A stretch of 64,000 bases of DNA. Source: Alligator mississippiensis (Eukaryota; Chordata; Crocodylia; Alligatoridae). Positions 1 through 12,608 of the stretch are shown one piece after another; within the stretch, counting starts at the first letter, position 1, and the number at the start of each line of letters is the position of its first letter. The notes beneath the pieces were generated by a model. The model was not told the DNA's origin, made no database searches, and was given only the letters and a program-made list of their open reading frames with translations. The stretch is taken from assembly GCF_030867095.1 (NCBI RefSeq), contig NC_081829.1, forward strand, positions 67,539,181-67,603,180, read 5' to 3'. The position numbers and the translations under genes were made by a program.

Positions 1-603
1 TACATGGAAGTTGGAGGTGCAGATTGCAAAATTAGTCTCAGAATGAATTAAGGCACAGGGTGGGCAGAAAAAGAGACATGCGATAAGCTTCATGTAACAA
101 AGAGTATAAAATTGAATTAAAAAAAAAATCTCAGTACACCTATTATTACTCTCCTGCATTGCAAATAGCAACAGAACAGTAGTACCTACCAAAACAAACA
201 TTTTCTGACTTACTTGTTTCTAAGAGTACTGGCATCATTAAAAAACAAACAAAACACACTTTCCTCCATTTGTAAAACTCTTCTGTTTATTTTTTTTTAA
301 ATATACTACCTCATTTGAGAGGGAGCCTCCTGGGCACAGGCTGCCTTGGCCCACCTGCTGCCCTGCCCTGCCTTCTCCCCCACCCCTCCCTATGCAGGCA
401 GGGGAACAGGAAACAGAAACTGGAGGAGGGAGCCCAGATATTCTGGCTGCAGAAAAGGAGTGATGAAGGGAGTGGCAGCCAGACTAGGAGCCTGGGGGCC
501 ACAAGTTAACCACTCAGAGGCCTGCCTATCAAGACAGATACAATCAGTAGTGGATTTAAAATTACCTAGTCGCTAACAGAGTTTTAACAAGTATTACATA
601 AAT
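1..603. other. Intergenic, nothing recognised
   Basis: AT-rich with A-runs, then a GC-richer stretch at 320-520. Small overlapping frames have no protein-like features. Confidence 0.5.
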
Positions 604-1201
604 AAGGCTGTGCGAAACAGCACCATTCTGTTTTGCCTTTAGTTTTGATGGTTTGATGGAACAGCGTTCCGTTTCAAATTTCATTTCAATTTGAAACAGC
701 TGTTCCGTTCCGTTCCATTGAAACTGAAAGGCTGTTTCGATGCTGTTTTGATATTTTGCTGGGGTGCGGGGGCAGAGAGTCAGCCCAACTAGGCTCATTT
801 CCCACCACACCCGATTGCAGCGCAGGAGGGAAGTGAGCCCAGCTGGGCTGACTCTCCACCCCCTCCCACCACCACCGGATCGCAGTGCCGCCTGCTGGAT
901 CGCAGCACTGGGGTGGAGCACTGAGCCCAGGCTCAGTTCCCTTCCCCTGTGCTGTTATCGGCTTCCGGCAGTGGGAGATGGGGAAAACAAGGGCTGCACT
1001 CCCAGCTGGTGCTGGGAGCGCAGTCCTGGTTCTCCCGCATCTCTCACTGCTGGCTTTGAAACTCAAAACATTTTGACTAGCCTCGTTTTGTTTCGAGGCT
1101 GTTTTGAAGCCCTTAATTTTGATTTGATCTCAGTGTTCAGAGCTTGAAATTAGTCGAAACAGTGTCGAATCGAAACAACCAGTGTAATTTTGCACAGCCC
1201 T
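604..1201. mobile_element. DNA transposon with TIRs, hAT-like, non-autonomous
   Basis: The left end AAGGCTGTGCGAAA and the right end TTTTGCACAGCCCT are inverted repeats. The interior alternates 'gtttcgaa'-type and GC-rich sequence without a transposase. No convincing target duplication. Confidence 0.65.
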
Positions 1202-1314
1202 ACTAATCAAGCACTTTTTTTTTCTGAGATACTGCTTGCAGATGTTGAAAACAAACAAACAACTCACACTTTACTGGAAGCAGTAATGCATTACTTTGAC
1301 TTGGCTCTGCAGTA

Positions 1315-1432
1315 TCTGTATAGATCGGGTGCTTCAGTGGGGCTTTTTGGCGCTTTTAGCTAAAGCTATATCAATCAGTTACTACAGAAAAGTGCCAAAA
1401 AATCCCTACTAAGGCACCTGATCTATACAGAC
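1315..1432. mobile_element. Palindromic MITE-like element
   Basis: Arms of about 43 bp (1315-1357 and 1388-1432) are inverted copies, including TCTGTATAGATC and TTTTTGGCGCTTTT-like parts, around a 30-bp spacer. It is almost all terminal repeat. Confidence 0.7.
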
Positions 1433-1565
1433 ATCAGATGAACTGGGTACAACTAAGGTGCTGCCTATTCTGGGCATGCACTGGGCTCAGTGTGGAAGAT
1501 CACCAAATTTAAAGTAAAGCACCAGAGTGTTTAAAAACAAAAAAACCATCTGCAAGTAGCCTATA

Positions 1566-1680
1566 CAGAGACATAGAACTAGAAGGGTCGTTGAGTTCAA
1601 TCCTCTGCAATCTTGACTGAACATCTGTCCATAAGGGTCCACAAGAACATCTACTCCATCCAATCCAGCCCCTCTCATAC
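1566..1680 (-). repeat. CR1 3'-end remnant
   Basis: ACATAGAACTAGAAGGGTCG and the following sequence match the reverse complement of the CR1 3' UTR ('tagaactggaagggacc' pattern). Old and diverged. Confidence 0.6.
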
Positions 1681-2879
1681 ACTGCAGTTTTCAAAAAACA
1701 GGGTGGGGGAACCAAAAAAAACAACCCCTCTTAATGTGCCATGGGAAGGCAGCAGCAGAGTTAAAGGCATCAGTAGCCCCTGAGAACAAGGTTTCTTGAG
1801 AATTTACTAGAGATTAGATCTCTAGGTAATCTGCAACACATTTTTCAGAAAAATCTTCTTGCTCAGTGAAACCAAGCAAGAAGCCTTTTTGTTTCTACTG
1901 GTTGAGGAGTTTATGCTAACACAATTATTACCAGTTCTCTCCACCTATTATTTTGAAAAGCACAACATTTCTTAACAAAGCTTTATCATCCTGTGTTTTA
2001 TCTTTAAATGTATATGCTCAAACATGATGCAATTTGGCTCTTAGCAGCATGATCAAAGTTCTGAGTAGTTTAGTTGTTGACCTCAAAATATACAGTTTGG
2101 TGTGCCCCTTGGTGTCCTTGTTTGGTTTGGTTTGTGTGATTTCCTCTGCGTCACTAACTGTTTAATATTTTTTCTAGTATGTGTCCAGCTGCTGGGACAG
2201 AGTTCAGGGATCAAAACTGTTGCATTAGAAAGTAGATAATTTTTTGTCATTCTCTTTTCATTACAGCAATATCAGCTTCATTTTTTGTGGCTAAGCACCT
2301 ACATATGTCTGTAATGAAGATAAATAACCCGTAATGTCGCTGTCCACTCCCAGCATAGGTGCTAAGTGTTATATTTGAAAAATGCACATCTCACTGAAAC
2401 TTCCCAAGCCTCCCTCTTTTTGATATCAAGTGAAAAAATAGAGCAAAACCACTATGAAAAAAAAATGTTTTCTTTGTATGGCAAATACCTAAAATGCCAT
2501 TAGCACTTATGTACTTTGGGAAAGTATGTGTGCCTGCATTTGTGGGAGGAGGTTCCTGAACTCTGGCATAAGTTGATAACAAAGGAAAAAGAGGGGAAGG
2601 AGTTAAAGTGGAAGTTCTACAGGAAGCGTGCCCAAAACAGAGCCAGTGTTCCTAGTTTTGCAGACTGAGTTCTCCCTTCATCACTGGCAGACCACTTTCT
2701 ACTATACTATCACCTTTCAAATGAATAGCATAAAAACGAAAAGTTAAAATCAACAGCTCTTTAAAGTGGTATTTAAATCTTGTTTGGTGGTGAACTATAG
2801 CAAAATGGTATGTTATTCATCTTTTGTTAAACACGAAATACTTATCTATAGTTTATCTGTTAGCTATCTATGTTTATTT
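1681..2879. other. Intergenic, nothing recognised
   Basis: AT-rich, no long frame, no repeat I can name. Confidence 0.5.
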
Positions 2880-3199
2880 TAGGGTTTATCTGTTTCAGAT
2901 CATATACTTGCCTGTATCTGGAGCACTGGGGTAAGGTTTTATAGCATTTACCCAGAGGGTATTGTTTATGTTAAGATATATATATAGTGTACATATGTTT
3001 ATATCCATGTTTCTTTTCCTTGTGATAAGTTAATGTCAATAAATTTGTATATAGTTAAGTCCCCTGACTGTCCTGGCCTGGTTCTATAGGGACAGAGGGA
3101 AACTGAGTGGTCTGCAGTTCCCCCACAGCACACCTGCCAGCTAACAATTCCTTTCAGTTGAAGAAGGGGAATATATACCGGAGTTACCTGGGCTACACA
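2880..3199 (+). repeat. LTR fragment related to 12609-14189
   Basis: Positions 3050-3199 align with 14041-14189, sharing GGCCTGRYTCTATAGG, the CCCTCWGCAG-like region and the end ACCTGGGCTACA. The 5' limit is approximate. No target duplication can be set. Confidence 0.65.
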
Positions 3200-4537
3200 A
3201 AAAAACACTGATTTAAATTCTTAGGTCTCTATTACACAAAAGTGCAAACGTATTTTCTAGAAATTGACCATAAGAGTTTTTTCTCACTTTAAAACCATCA
3301 AAACCATGATATAATAAATGATTTTAGGAAAAGGACATACTAATCCTACCATTTGCCATTTAGATTCCTTCTAAATTCTGATATGTTTTAACTTTACTGT
3401 CCCATGTTTATTTGTGTTGGGACAGACAGCAAGTCAGTGGGGGAACTGAGACAAGTTCCTAGGACGTCTATTCTTATGAACTATATACAATCAACTGGTT
3501 AACGGTGAAATCATGGTTTGTGTTTATTTATATCCAGACTGCCAGCAATAGCCATACGACTAAAAAATACTATGGTGGCTATTTTAGAGTTGCTTATCTT
3601 GGATAATTCATTGCCTGACAGCATGAGTCAGAGAGACAAAAATGAGTTACTCTCATTTTACTCTAACATTATACATAAAGTGAGAGTTTTTCCCTTCACT
3701 TATTTATTTCTGCATATTGTTTTTCCTTTCACAATGTCTGAAAAAACCACTGGACATAAAGGTTACCATCCCCTTGAAACTACAAGGGAAAGTTTAGATG
3801 AACAAAATGCAGTTACTCCAAATGGAATCTGGCTTGGACACCAGAGTGAATGCCTTTTTTTTTTTGCCTCATCAAAAAGGACATGGGGCTCTTTAATAAC
3901 CACAGGTGGCCTGGTCTCAGTGTTTTATACACTTCCTATTACGTCTTTCATTAATTTTCATGTATAATAGACATAAGCAAATTCTCACAAGGAAGTCAAG
4001 TATGTTTCAATCTGGCATTCTGCTGGAAAAAAAAGATGACTGGAGGATGTTGGGACAGGATGGTATCAGTTATAAATTTCACACTGTACTGTGTGGGAAT
4101 ATTACCTGTGTGACTATACAAGTCTGGATTTGTCCAAGAGGCAAGCCTATTATGCTACATTCCCAAAAACTGCCCTGCCCAGAATAGGTGTGACACTTTA
4201 CAGAAAGAATCTGAGAAGCCATAAAAACTGCAGTTTGGAGACATCCTCTCTGACCTACATAAGGCCTAGAAAAGGTAGGGAGAAGTATGACTGAAAGAAC
4301 AGGAGAGTCACAATCCAAGCACATGAAATGGAGCATGGGTCAACTATTGCTAAATGTAAGAAAGCCCCAAGGAGAGTGCCTGACCCTGGTGAGCCACAGA
4401 TTCATAAAAAGGGAGAACTTGGACTGGAGCTTGGAATGTATTTCCTGGAGTTTTTTCAAGATCTGGAACTCCCGAGTGCTTTAGGAGTCAAACTGAGCAT
4501 AACAAAGGTATTCCTTTGCTAAGCTTCTTTCCCCTGG
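3200..4537. other. Intergenic; one 149-codon frame, probably chance
   Basis: The frame at 3518-3967 (plus) has no recognisable domain and AT-rich composition like its surroundings. No flanking splice or promoter signals stand out. Confidence 0.4.
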
Positions 4538-4900
4538 ATGTTTGTTTTCCTAGGGGCAAGAAGCAGTGGTGCATATTGTGTTGCTGGTATTTGTCCTTGG
4601 GAAACACCCATGCCATGTGCCCTCTGGGCTGGCACACAGCAGGTTACCCCAGGTGGGGTAGGGGAGGCTAGGGCCAGAAACTATGCTGGCCCCAGCAGCC
4701 TTACCTGGGGTCCCGGGGGCCTTGAGGAGCTGCAGCTGTGGTGATCCTGCCGCTCTGGTTGGCAGCTGGAGTGTGGCTCCAGCCAGCCAGGCTCCAGTTT
4801 CAGGTGGCGCATACCCCTGAGTGCACCACTCTGTTCTTTTTTCGCATGGATTTTTTGATCCTGGGATCTCCCAGGGTCAAAACTCCCCCTCCTTCCCCAA
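4538..4900. repeat. Inverted copy of the same repeat family (intergenic)
   Basis: CCAGGTGGGGTAGGGGAGGC and CCAGCAGCCTTACCTGGGG are the reverse complement of parts of 42846-43208. Both ends are degraded. Confidence 0.6.
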
Positions 4901-7900
4901 TTCTGCTACCTTGCAGCACAGAGAACACCTGAATATACAGGACTGCTGAACTAAAGCACTCACATCCCAAAGGATGCTAGGTTAGATCTTAAATCTGAGT
5001 GTGCCTTGGAATTCCAAGCTAGAAACAGTAACTTGACTAAACCCAGACCAAGCTAGCTTGAAAAAACACGACAATCTTCTCATAATAGACTGGTGACCAC
5101 AACATATTGTAATAAACTAGCATAGAGTTAATCTTGTTTCGATTCAGCCTTCCTATTCATGAATACTATATGATCATAATAAGGCTTCTCAACCCTAACC
5201 TTACCTTTTAGTCCAAGTGTACAACATTATGGTTTTTCTTTCATAGACCACAAATAAAGAAACCACTAAAATATACTGGGCATTTCTGTTAGTTCTGGGG
5301 ACACACAGTCTACGTCATGCCCCAATTTATTTTGAGATTTGTTCCAACTGAGTTTCTACTGATGTGACAGGATTAAAGAATGGGATTAAACTGAGACTGT
5401 AATTGTGTTTTAAATTAACATCTTTTTATCTCTCTGATTTTGGATTCAGTGCTAGTTCATGCTCCCCTTTTTACATTTAAAAACAATTTGCTGTTAAGTT
5501 ATTTTAATCAGTTAAAATACAAAAAGTACATACACAGACACCCCAGTGGATCACAGCCTGTAGTACTTGCAAGTATTGGCAGCATAAAGAAAGCAGGATC
5601 AGGCCCAAGTATAAAAGATATTTGTGCTCCCCATTGGCTAACCAAAGGATATCAAAGACTTCTTGGGGAAATGCCATGTCCCTCTGTTTATTGGATCTCT
5701 CACTCAGAAGAATTACTTTACTAGGCATTTATGACTATTAAAAGTTCTTCATCACAATTTCACACTAGCATCAAGTGATTTGAAAATGTGTCAGTAGGAA
5801 CTTGGAGCTTAACTAAAAGCTTTATGCCATGTTACTTTTTAGAAAGGTCAATGTTGAGATTTGCCATTGAAATGCAATTTATTTTGTTAGTGTTTAAACA
5901 GCACAATAAATGTTTATGGCACTTGAAAGAACAATTAATAAATATAGGGAAATCTACAAGATTTAACACTGCAACTCAAGAAAACTCAATAAACCAACAG
6001 GATGAGTTACCAGGTTGATAGAAATTAGTGATTATTTATCTAAAAAAGTTAGATTTTTTAAATTTTAAATTGGATTTTAATTCTGTTATTTAAATAAGTG
6101 TATTAAATACAGTATAAAAAGAGTTTTATTTTTAATGAAATCTGAGGTCAATACAAAGTATATTAGGGAATAAACTTGTAATTTAAAGTAATGAAATAAT
6201 TATTAAATTATAATTTTATATTTATTACAATGGTGTAAATATGGTGAATCCAGGAATGTCTACTGAAAATTACAACCTTTGTCCTTTTCTATAAGGAAAA
6301 AAGAAAAGAAAAGGGAAAAAAAGAGGTAAAAGGTATCTAACTTTTGAGATCAAGCCATTACTGTATTAACAGCTTGATTCTGAGAGGGACCTATGGGCTG
6401 TGCTACAGGGCTCAGGAGACTGGCAGAGTCATCAGGAGTTAGCACCTGGTTTCTGACTTGAGACAACACAATAGCATCTCATGAGGATTATCAACTCACT
6501 GTGGACCCAGAAATCCTATTTTATAGTTTCTCCCTCCCTGTCTGCATCCACATGAGCAGGGTTGTGTGCATTTGCAGCAGCACAAGTAGTAGTGGCACAA
6601 ATTTGCATGTGCACCCCCTGAGAACGCTGGTGCACCCCATGTCAGGCCGCACTCCCCGCTTAGGCATGCCCCCCCCTGCAAGCGCCAGCTGGAATGAAGC
6701 TGGAATGAAGCATTGGCTGTGGCCACTTCCAGAAACTCCGCGGCCACTTTTAGGTGAGTGCGATCTGCCATGGGGGTTCCCCCGTTGGCGAGATTGGGCA
6801 TGGGGAGACCACCCTCCAGTCAGCGAGATTTGGTCGCTCATTGGTCACTGGTGCCCCTGACTCAGATGGCACTGGTTGCCCATGACTGTGCATGCCCCTG
6901 CCACTGAGCTTTGCAATGGGATACTAGGGCCTGGAAGAGAAGGAGAAGGGCTGGCTGGCAGGCAGCCACCCTGCACCCCAGTCAACCAGGGGGCAGAACA
7001 TGGGAGAGGCACTGCAGAGCCTCTGTGCCCCAGGACAGGGGAGCAAGAAGCCCTGTGGCTGTGGCCTCCACTTTGGCATGCTTTGTGCTGCTTTTTTCTT
7101 CCATGTTCTTTTTGCTACTGGGAAATCCTAGTAGCAGATTTTGCCCCAGTGCTGCAAATTAGCAGTGCTGTACACAGTTTAATGTGCAAGATGTGTGATT
7201 AATGTGTGGCGCTACAAAACACACTTGCCTGCATGTTTGGATCCGGCCCAAGTCCCAATTTGGCTAGATTCTCAAGTTTATATAGAAATTTATGCATCTA
7301 AAAACATTTAACGTTTTTTGTTTCATCAATATAAATTGTATTTATTAAAACTAAAATTCATAAGATTGAAGGAATTTAGATTATAATTACTTAAATAAGT
7401 GTATATAGTTATGCTGTACAGGTATGCCGTTTAAGAATATACCCTTAGAACAGAAAGAAAGCCATATAAGGAATGTTCAGCAAGTGCATGGGATACCAGT
7501 ACTGTGGTGTTAGCACCTTGAAATAGATGTGCTCCCATTATTTTCAAGGATTTTAATAGTCAGTTTCTGGGCTGCTAAAAATGACAGGAGCTAGTCAGTT
7601 CTTGAGTTGCTATTGGAAGTTTTGAAACTGAGGAGAGAGAGAGCACTGCAAGCCGTGTTATTAGAAGCACAGTCATTACAATGCCAGCCATGAGAAAGAA
7701 ACCTTTAAAATGAAAACTAGTCTAGTAGCAGCCCTTTAACAGCTGTTTCCATTTATCAGTTTCTTTACTGTTAACTGGAATACAATTTACATTACAAAGT
7801 AGAGAGTGATTATCATGTAAATAATAGGCAAACATCGGGACTGAAGAAGCCAGGATAGATTTGCATCTTATAGTTATAGACTAACAAAAACAGAGATGCA

Positions 7901-9046
7901 TAATCTTTCCTAAGCAGAAGCTTACTTCACCAGATATGAAGATCCTGTCCCTTCTTTGCATCTTATGAAGTAAACTGCTGTTTCTGACAGTTTACACATC
8001 TCTGTTTTAATTAGTCTATAATTATATCATGCAAAAAACCAGTCCTTTCTTCTGCCTGATTTCAGATAACATGGCTGTCTGTCTCTAAACATTGGGAGCT
8101 GTATTGTGTTATGCAATGAAACAGATTATGTATTTACGTGGCACTTAAATGGATTAAGTCAATCTACTCTGATTCATAATAACAACAATAATAAAATATT
8201 TAAAAAATATTACTTCTGAATGATAGGACCAAACAGCCAGAAAGAATGCTACAACTACAGGAAGATGAGAAAATAGATACATAGTAGAGTTCCTTAGAAT
8301 GAGACTGAAAATAAAGAAGATAAACTATTACATTAATTTTTCTTAAGCTTCAGGCTGAGGCAATACATGGAATGGTAATTTCAAAAGGATTTAAATGACT
8401 CAGGAGCACAAGCACAGGAGCACAAGCTTCATTAAAAATCTCACCCTTAATTAGAATGTCTAGCTAATTGGTCTAGCATGAAAACAGTGAAATAATTTTA
8501 CCATGATGGTCATAATTTTGGAACATAAAGTAAGTGCATTATGTTCAAGTCTGTGCCTTGGTTTGCTTGGTTTGTTTGTGTGTGTTATTGCAAAAGTCTC
8601 TGAACAAGTGTATGATCACTATTTCCATCTTGCCTTCAGCCTCAAGATCAAGTTAAGTTGTGTTGTGCAAACTGGGCAAAATACATTTCATTGAATAATT
8701 TTTTCAATCTCCCTCTGCACTTAAATAGTGCCAATGTATTTACTCCTCAATGTTATGTACGGGTTTTGAAATAAAATGAAGGATGCCTTAAAATGATACG
8801 TTTGATACATGTGATACATTTTCCTTACTGAAATGTACATGCCTCATTTTGGAGGCATTATACCTATCTGGAAGTATATATGCTGAGAAATAGGTGTCCA
8901 AATTTGCCCTTGTATCTTGGCTCCTCAACAGCCATATTTCCCCTTCTCCTAGTCTCAGTAGTTGTTATTTTTAATATGCCTAATTCTACAAGACACTCTT
9001 CCCATTTCATGCCTCCTGGATCTTTGCCAACCACAGTGCACTATAC
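4901..9046. other. Intergenic, mostly unassigned
   Basis: AT-rich except for a GC-rich island at about 6480-7250 that may be an old repeat (GTGCACCCCCTGA-type strings recur near 54370). A block at about 7845-8045 with TAGTCTATAA and inverted 'cagagatg' strings looks like another reptile repeat. No gene seen. Confidence 0.45.
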
Positions 9047-9054
9047 ATGTAGGG

Positions 9055-10633
9055 CAAGAGTTCTCAACCTTTCCAGATTCAAGGGACTTGTAGCAGGACA
9101 GGCCCTGGGACAGCCATGGCACCCCCTAGAGTCATCCTAATCCTGTCCTTACCCCTAGTCCTCTATATAAACCCCACTTGTTTATCTCTCCTGCCATGCC
9201 TTGATGTTCCTTTGTTATTAATTGGGGAGCTGCCCCTGAGTCCTTGAGTGCTCTCACTGTCCTTTACCAATCTAACAGATCCCTCAGAATCTCTGGATCC
9301 TTGGTTCACTGGCTCCATGCTACTCTGTTCTCCATAGGTGTTTGTTTTCACCCTGGTGGACCTACCGGTACCTAGCTGGCATTGTGTGCCAGCGGTCACC
9401 ACCTATGGCCCAAATGGTCCTTATTTAAGCCTTGGGACTTTTGAGCCTCCTCTATCCCTACAGTCACGTCCATGTCTTGCAGATGTTACTCTGTCCACAA
9501 TTTAGTTCTTTTGTAGAGGCCTCAGTCAATCCTCTTGCTTTAGCTCTGCTTTTGCCTGTCTGGCTGTAGGCTTCCAGCCCTGACCCACTGACTTTAGTCC
9601 AGCTCTTTCAGTCTCAGGCCTCTCTGGGTATCTGCTCTCTAGGCCTCTTGGCCCTGTCTTATGCCTTGTCTCAGCCACCCTGCAATCTGTGACCGAGGGC
9701 AAGGCTGCTCTCAGCCCAGCCCCTTCCCCAGCATCTCTGACCCAGGACAAAGCTGCTCTTGGTTCAGCCCAGCCCTCCATGGCATGTCTGACCCAGGTCA
9801 AGGCTGCTCAGAGTTCTCCCTCCTTCTAGAGTGTTTGGTCTTCTAAACCATGCACCCACCAGGTCCTGAACCCTGGAAGGGCTCTATGTTGGGGACCCCT
9901 GCAGCACCCCTATGGCCTCCAATCTACCACTTACAGCCACATCCAGTTGTCTATTCTAAAACTAGAACAAAGTAAAACCCACAAGCAGCTGCTTCAAATT
10001 CAAAATCTCTACCACTGGGGCATCATACCACTTCCCATTCTCTGGCTCCCTCTACCTTAGGAATACCTTCCATGGTCTGCAGCTCCTTTTCCCCCAGTCT
10101 GAGATGGCAAGAGCTCCTCTCTCAGCAGGGCTCCAGGCAGCACTGCCCCTGTGTCTCAGAAACTCAGGTTAATTCCCCTGGGCTCCTCCCCATTCCAGTC
10201 AGGTGTTTTCTTGACCAGCAGCAGGTGTGTCCCCTCACCTTAATGGGCAGCTTACTACCTAGGCTGCAGTTGTTCCCTTGCTGCCTTCTCTACTGCAGCT
10301 AACTGCACTTCAACTGTCTGGTGCTCTTTCTCCTGCAATCTCTCCTGTAAACTAACAGGAGCCCCAGGGTCCCTGTTACAGCACCCCTTAGAAATTGCTA
10401 GCTTTTTGACTATAGAAAAATTATGGAGCAATTCTTTTGTTGCAGAGAACTCAGAAAGTCCGCAATAGGTCAGCATGTTTTTGACACTATGGATTCCTAT
10501 TTGAAATCTCTTTGGGTTTATCTTGTGAATCATCTTTGAACATCTAACAGTGCTAGCATAGCATGCTCCCCGTGGGACCCTTGAAAGGATTTCAAAGCAC
10601 CACAATCCATGGCACCCTGATTGAGAATCACTG
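9055..10633. mobile_element. hAT element, split by an LTR-like insertion
   Basis: The ends are CAAGAGTTCTCAACC and GATTGAGAATCACTG, imperfect inverted repeats of the Charlie-like hAT type. Flanks are ATGTAGGG (9047-9054) and ATGTAGGA (10634-10641), an 8-bp duplication with one difference. A stretch at 10492-10550 recurs at 38765-38822. Confidence 0.7.
9089..10380 (-). mobile_element. LTR-like block inside the hAT element
   Basis: The block has TG...CA limits (TGTAGCAGG ... CCTGTTACA). It carries the reverse complement of ATCAAGGCATGGCAG at 9191-9205, the signature seen near the 3' end of other LTRs here, which sets the minus orientation. The 4-5 bp flanks do not match, so the exact limits are uncertain. 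Confidence 0.5.
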
Positions 10634-10816
10634 ATGTAGGAAAATGCAACAAGGGGAATGGTGGGCTGAATGGGCCTAGCAAAAAGGTTACTAAACTTGT
10701 TCCCATTGTCATCAGGATTCCTAACTTTTCCTTAGCACTGGAAGAGGCTCAGCAGATGTCATATCTTGTCTTCTCAAACCACTGCCACTCATTTCAAATC
10801 TGCCCTCCTCTTAAAA

Positions 10817-11354
10817 CAGAGGTGGACAAAATATGGCCCACCAAGGGATTGTATCTGGGCCATGGCAGATCCCTTGGTCCTCCCCTGCCCAGGCACTGGG
10901 GGCAGTCCAGGCTATGGTGAGTGCAACCAGTCCCACCGCCCCCAGGTGCACAGTGGGGCTGCGGTGGCATGGCAGCTGGACTCAGCCTCCTGGCAGCTCT
11001 GGCTCCTTCTGACTGCCACTCCCTGGCCCATCCACCCCGCATGCACCACTGGGGATGCCAGATGAAGTGGGCATACAGGATCTCCATGGAAACTGGCCTG
11101 GGACCACTGAGGGTAGAGCACACTCAGGCAGATGGGATGGGACTGCAAGTGGGTGGGGAGTGGCATCCGGGAATGTAGCAGGTGGGCAGGGCTGGGGCCA
11201 GAGCTAGGATCGCAGGGCAATGACCCCCACCCACCTATCCTGGGATTTTTGGTGAGCTGTTGCAGGCTGTGGGGGAAGAGGTGTTGACCCAACCCACAAC
11301 AGCTCATCAGAACTCCATAAGTGGCCCTCCAGCCCAAATTATTGCCCATCTCTG
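10817..11354. mobile_element. Non-autonomous hAT element
   Basis: The ends CAGAGGTGGACAAAATATGG and ATTGCCCATCTCTG are inverted repeats of a hAT type. Flanks are TCTTAAAA (10809-10816) and TCTTAAAT (11355-11362), 7 of 8 matching. The GC-rich interior codes for nothing recognisable. Confidence 0.78.
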
Positions 11355-11365
11355 TCTTAAATCCA

Positions 11366-11540
11366 CAGCATCACAGAGTTGGGGAGGACCTCAGAGATCA
11401 TCTAGTTTCCTCCTTGCACTAATTCAGAATTTGTTGTTCCCAGGTCCTCCCAGACAGGTGCCTGTTGAGACTTTTCTTGGAAACCTCCAATGAGGCAAGC
11501 TTCCCTGGCCAGATTGCTTCATTGTCCGTCCTGCATTTTG
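11366..11540 (-). repeat. CR1 3'-end remnant
   Basis: CACAGAGTTGGGGAGGACCT and TCATCTAGTTTCC are followed by CAGACAGGTGCCTG and GGAAACCTCCAATGA, all read from the CR1 3' UTR in reverse complement. Confidence 0.65.
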
Positions 11541-12604
11541 TGGGTGTCTCTTGGCACATTTATTAAAATCCACTGGACACAACCAGGGGGAAGGCCTCAA
11601 AAATGGCTTTATGGTCATCAAGCTTCTGCAAGTAACAAATTTTTTCTCCCTAGACTTCCTTTCATTAATTATTTCTCCTTTTTCTCCATAGGATATAAAG
11701 CCAACCCACTGACAGTGCAGAATCAGGCATACAACCTAAACATTTAAATATGCAGGACAGAGAAGCTAGAAAGAACCATTATTGACTTCTGCAAGAATGC
11801 CCTGAAAATCGGCTGCTTTCAAAAGCAAAGCTTTCTAACCTGAGGCTAATCCCATAGGGGTGAGATACAGGACACAGTCTGCACCAACTCCCTGTTGCAG
11901 TGCCCCTGCTGATGCTTCTGCAGGTGGATCTTTGAACCCCTGCTGAGGTTTCCTGCAGACTCATCTCTTCCCTACCATTGGAAGTAACATCATCCCAGAG
12001 CTGATGAGCACATCCAAATGGCTGTTGCCATTGCCTTTCATATCTCTGCCTTGCAAGTAGTATCCATCTGAAGCACAGCAAGGTTCCAGGGATGCTGCCT
12101 GAGCAGTGTTTGTAAGGAGCTGGTTTTCTTGAGGCTCTAAGAGGTAGCTGTTTCATGTGACCTTTATAGGTAATCAAGGAACAGCTCCCTACTTAATATA
12201 AACAGTGTCTTTATTATAGCAGTTTCCTACAGAGCTGTTACAGGGCCTACTATTCTCCCCCTGCCTCTCTAACTCTCTTGTTTTTCCAGTCTCCTCCCCT
12301 CACTTCCTGTTCCTCCTTTGGACTTCTCCTTTCTGCTGCTGCTGGTTTTGCTTCTGAGATCCATACACATTTTTACAGTAGCAATCACTCTTGCCTCTTT
12401 TCATGAGGGTAGAATGTGTCTGCAGACCTGCAGCTGTAGCCTCCTGTGCACTCCCTGTACCAGAACCACTACTTCTGCTATCGGTTCTCCAGCTGCTCTC
12501 TAGGTCTAATCCTCCTCAGCAGCGCCCCCCACCCCTTGATGCTACATAGCTCCACCTTTCAACCAGACAGCACCAAGATGCTGGGTCCCTCTGCTTCTCT
12601 GTAA
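11541..12604. other. Intergenic, nothing recognised
   Basis: Mixed composition. A 132-codon minus frame (11779-12177) has no recognisable domain. Confidence 0.4.
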
Positions 12605-12608
12605 GTTA

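Noticed and set aside
3518-3967. 149-codon plus frame
   Set aside because: No recognisable domain, composition like its AT-rich surroundings, and no splice or promoter context.
9055-10633. A coding hAT transposase in this element
   Set aside because: No BED finger or hATC-type dimerisation motif could be read; the interior is mainly an LTR-like insertion.
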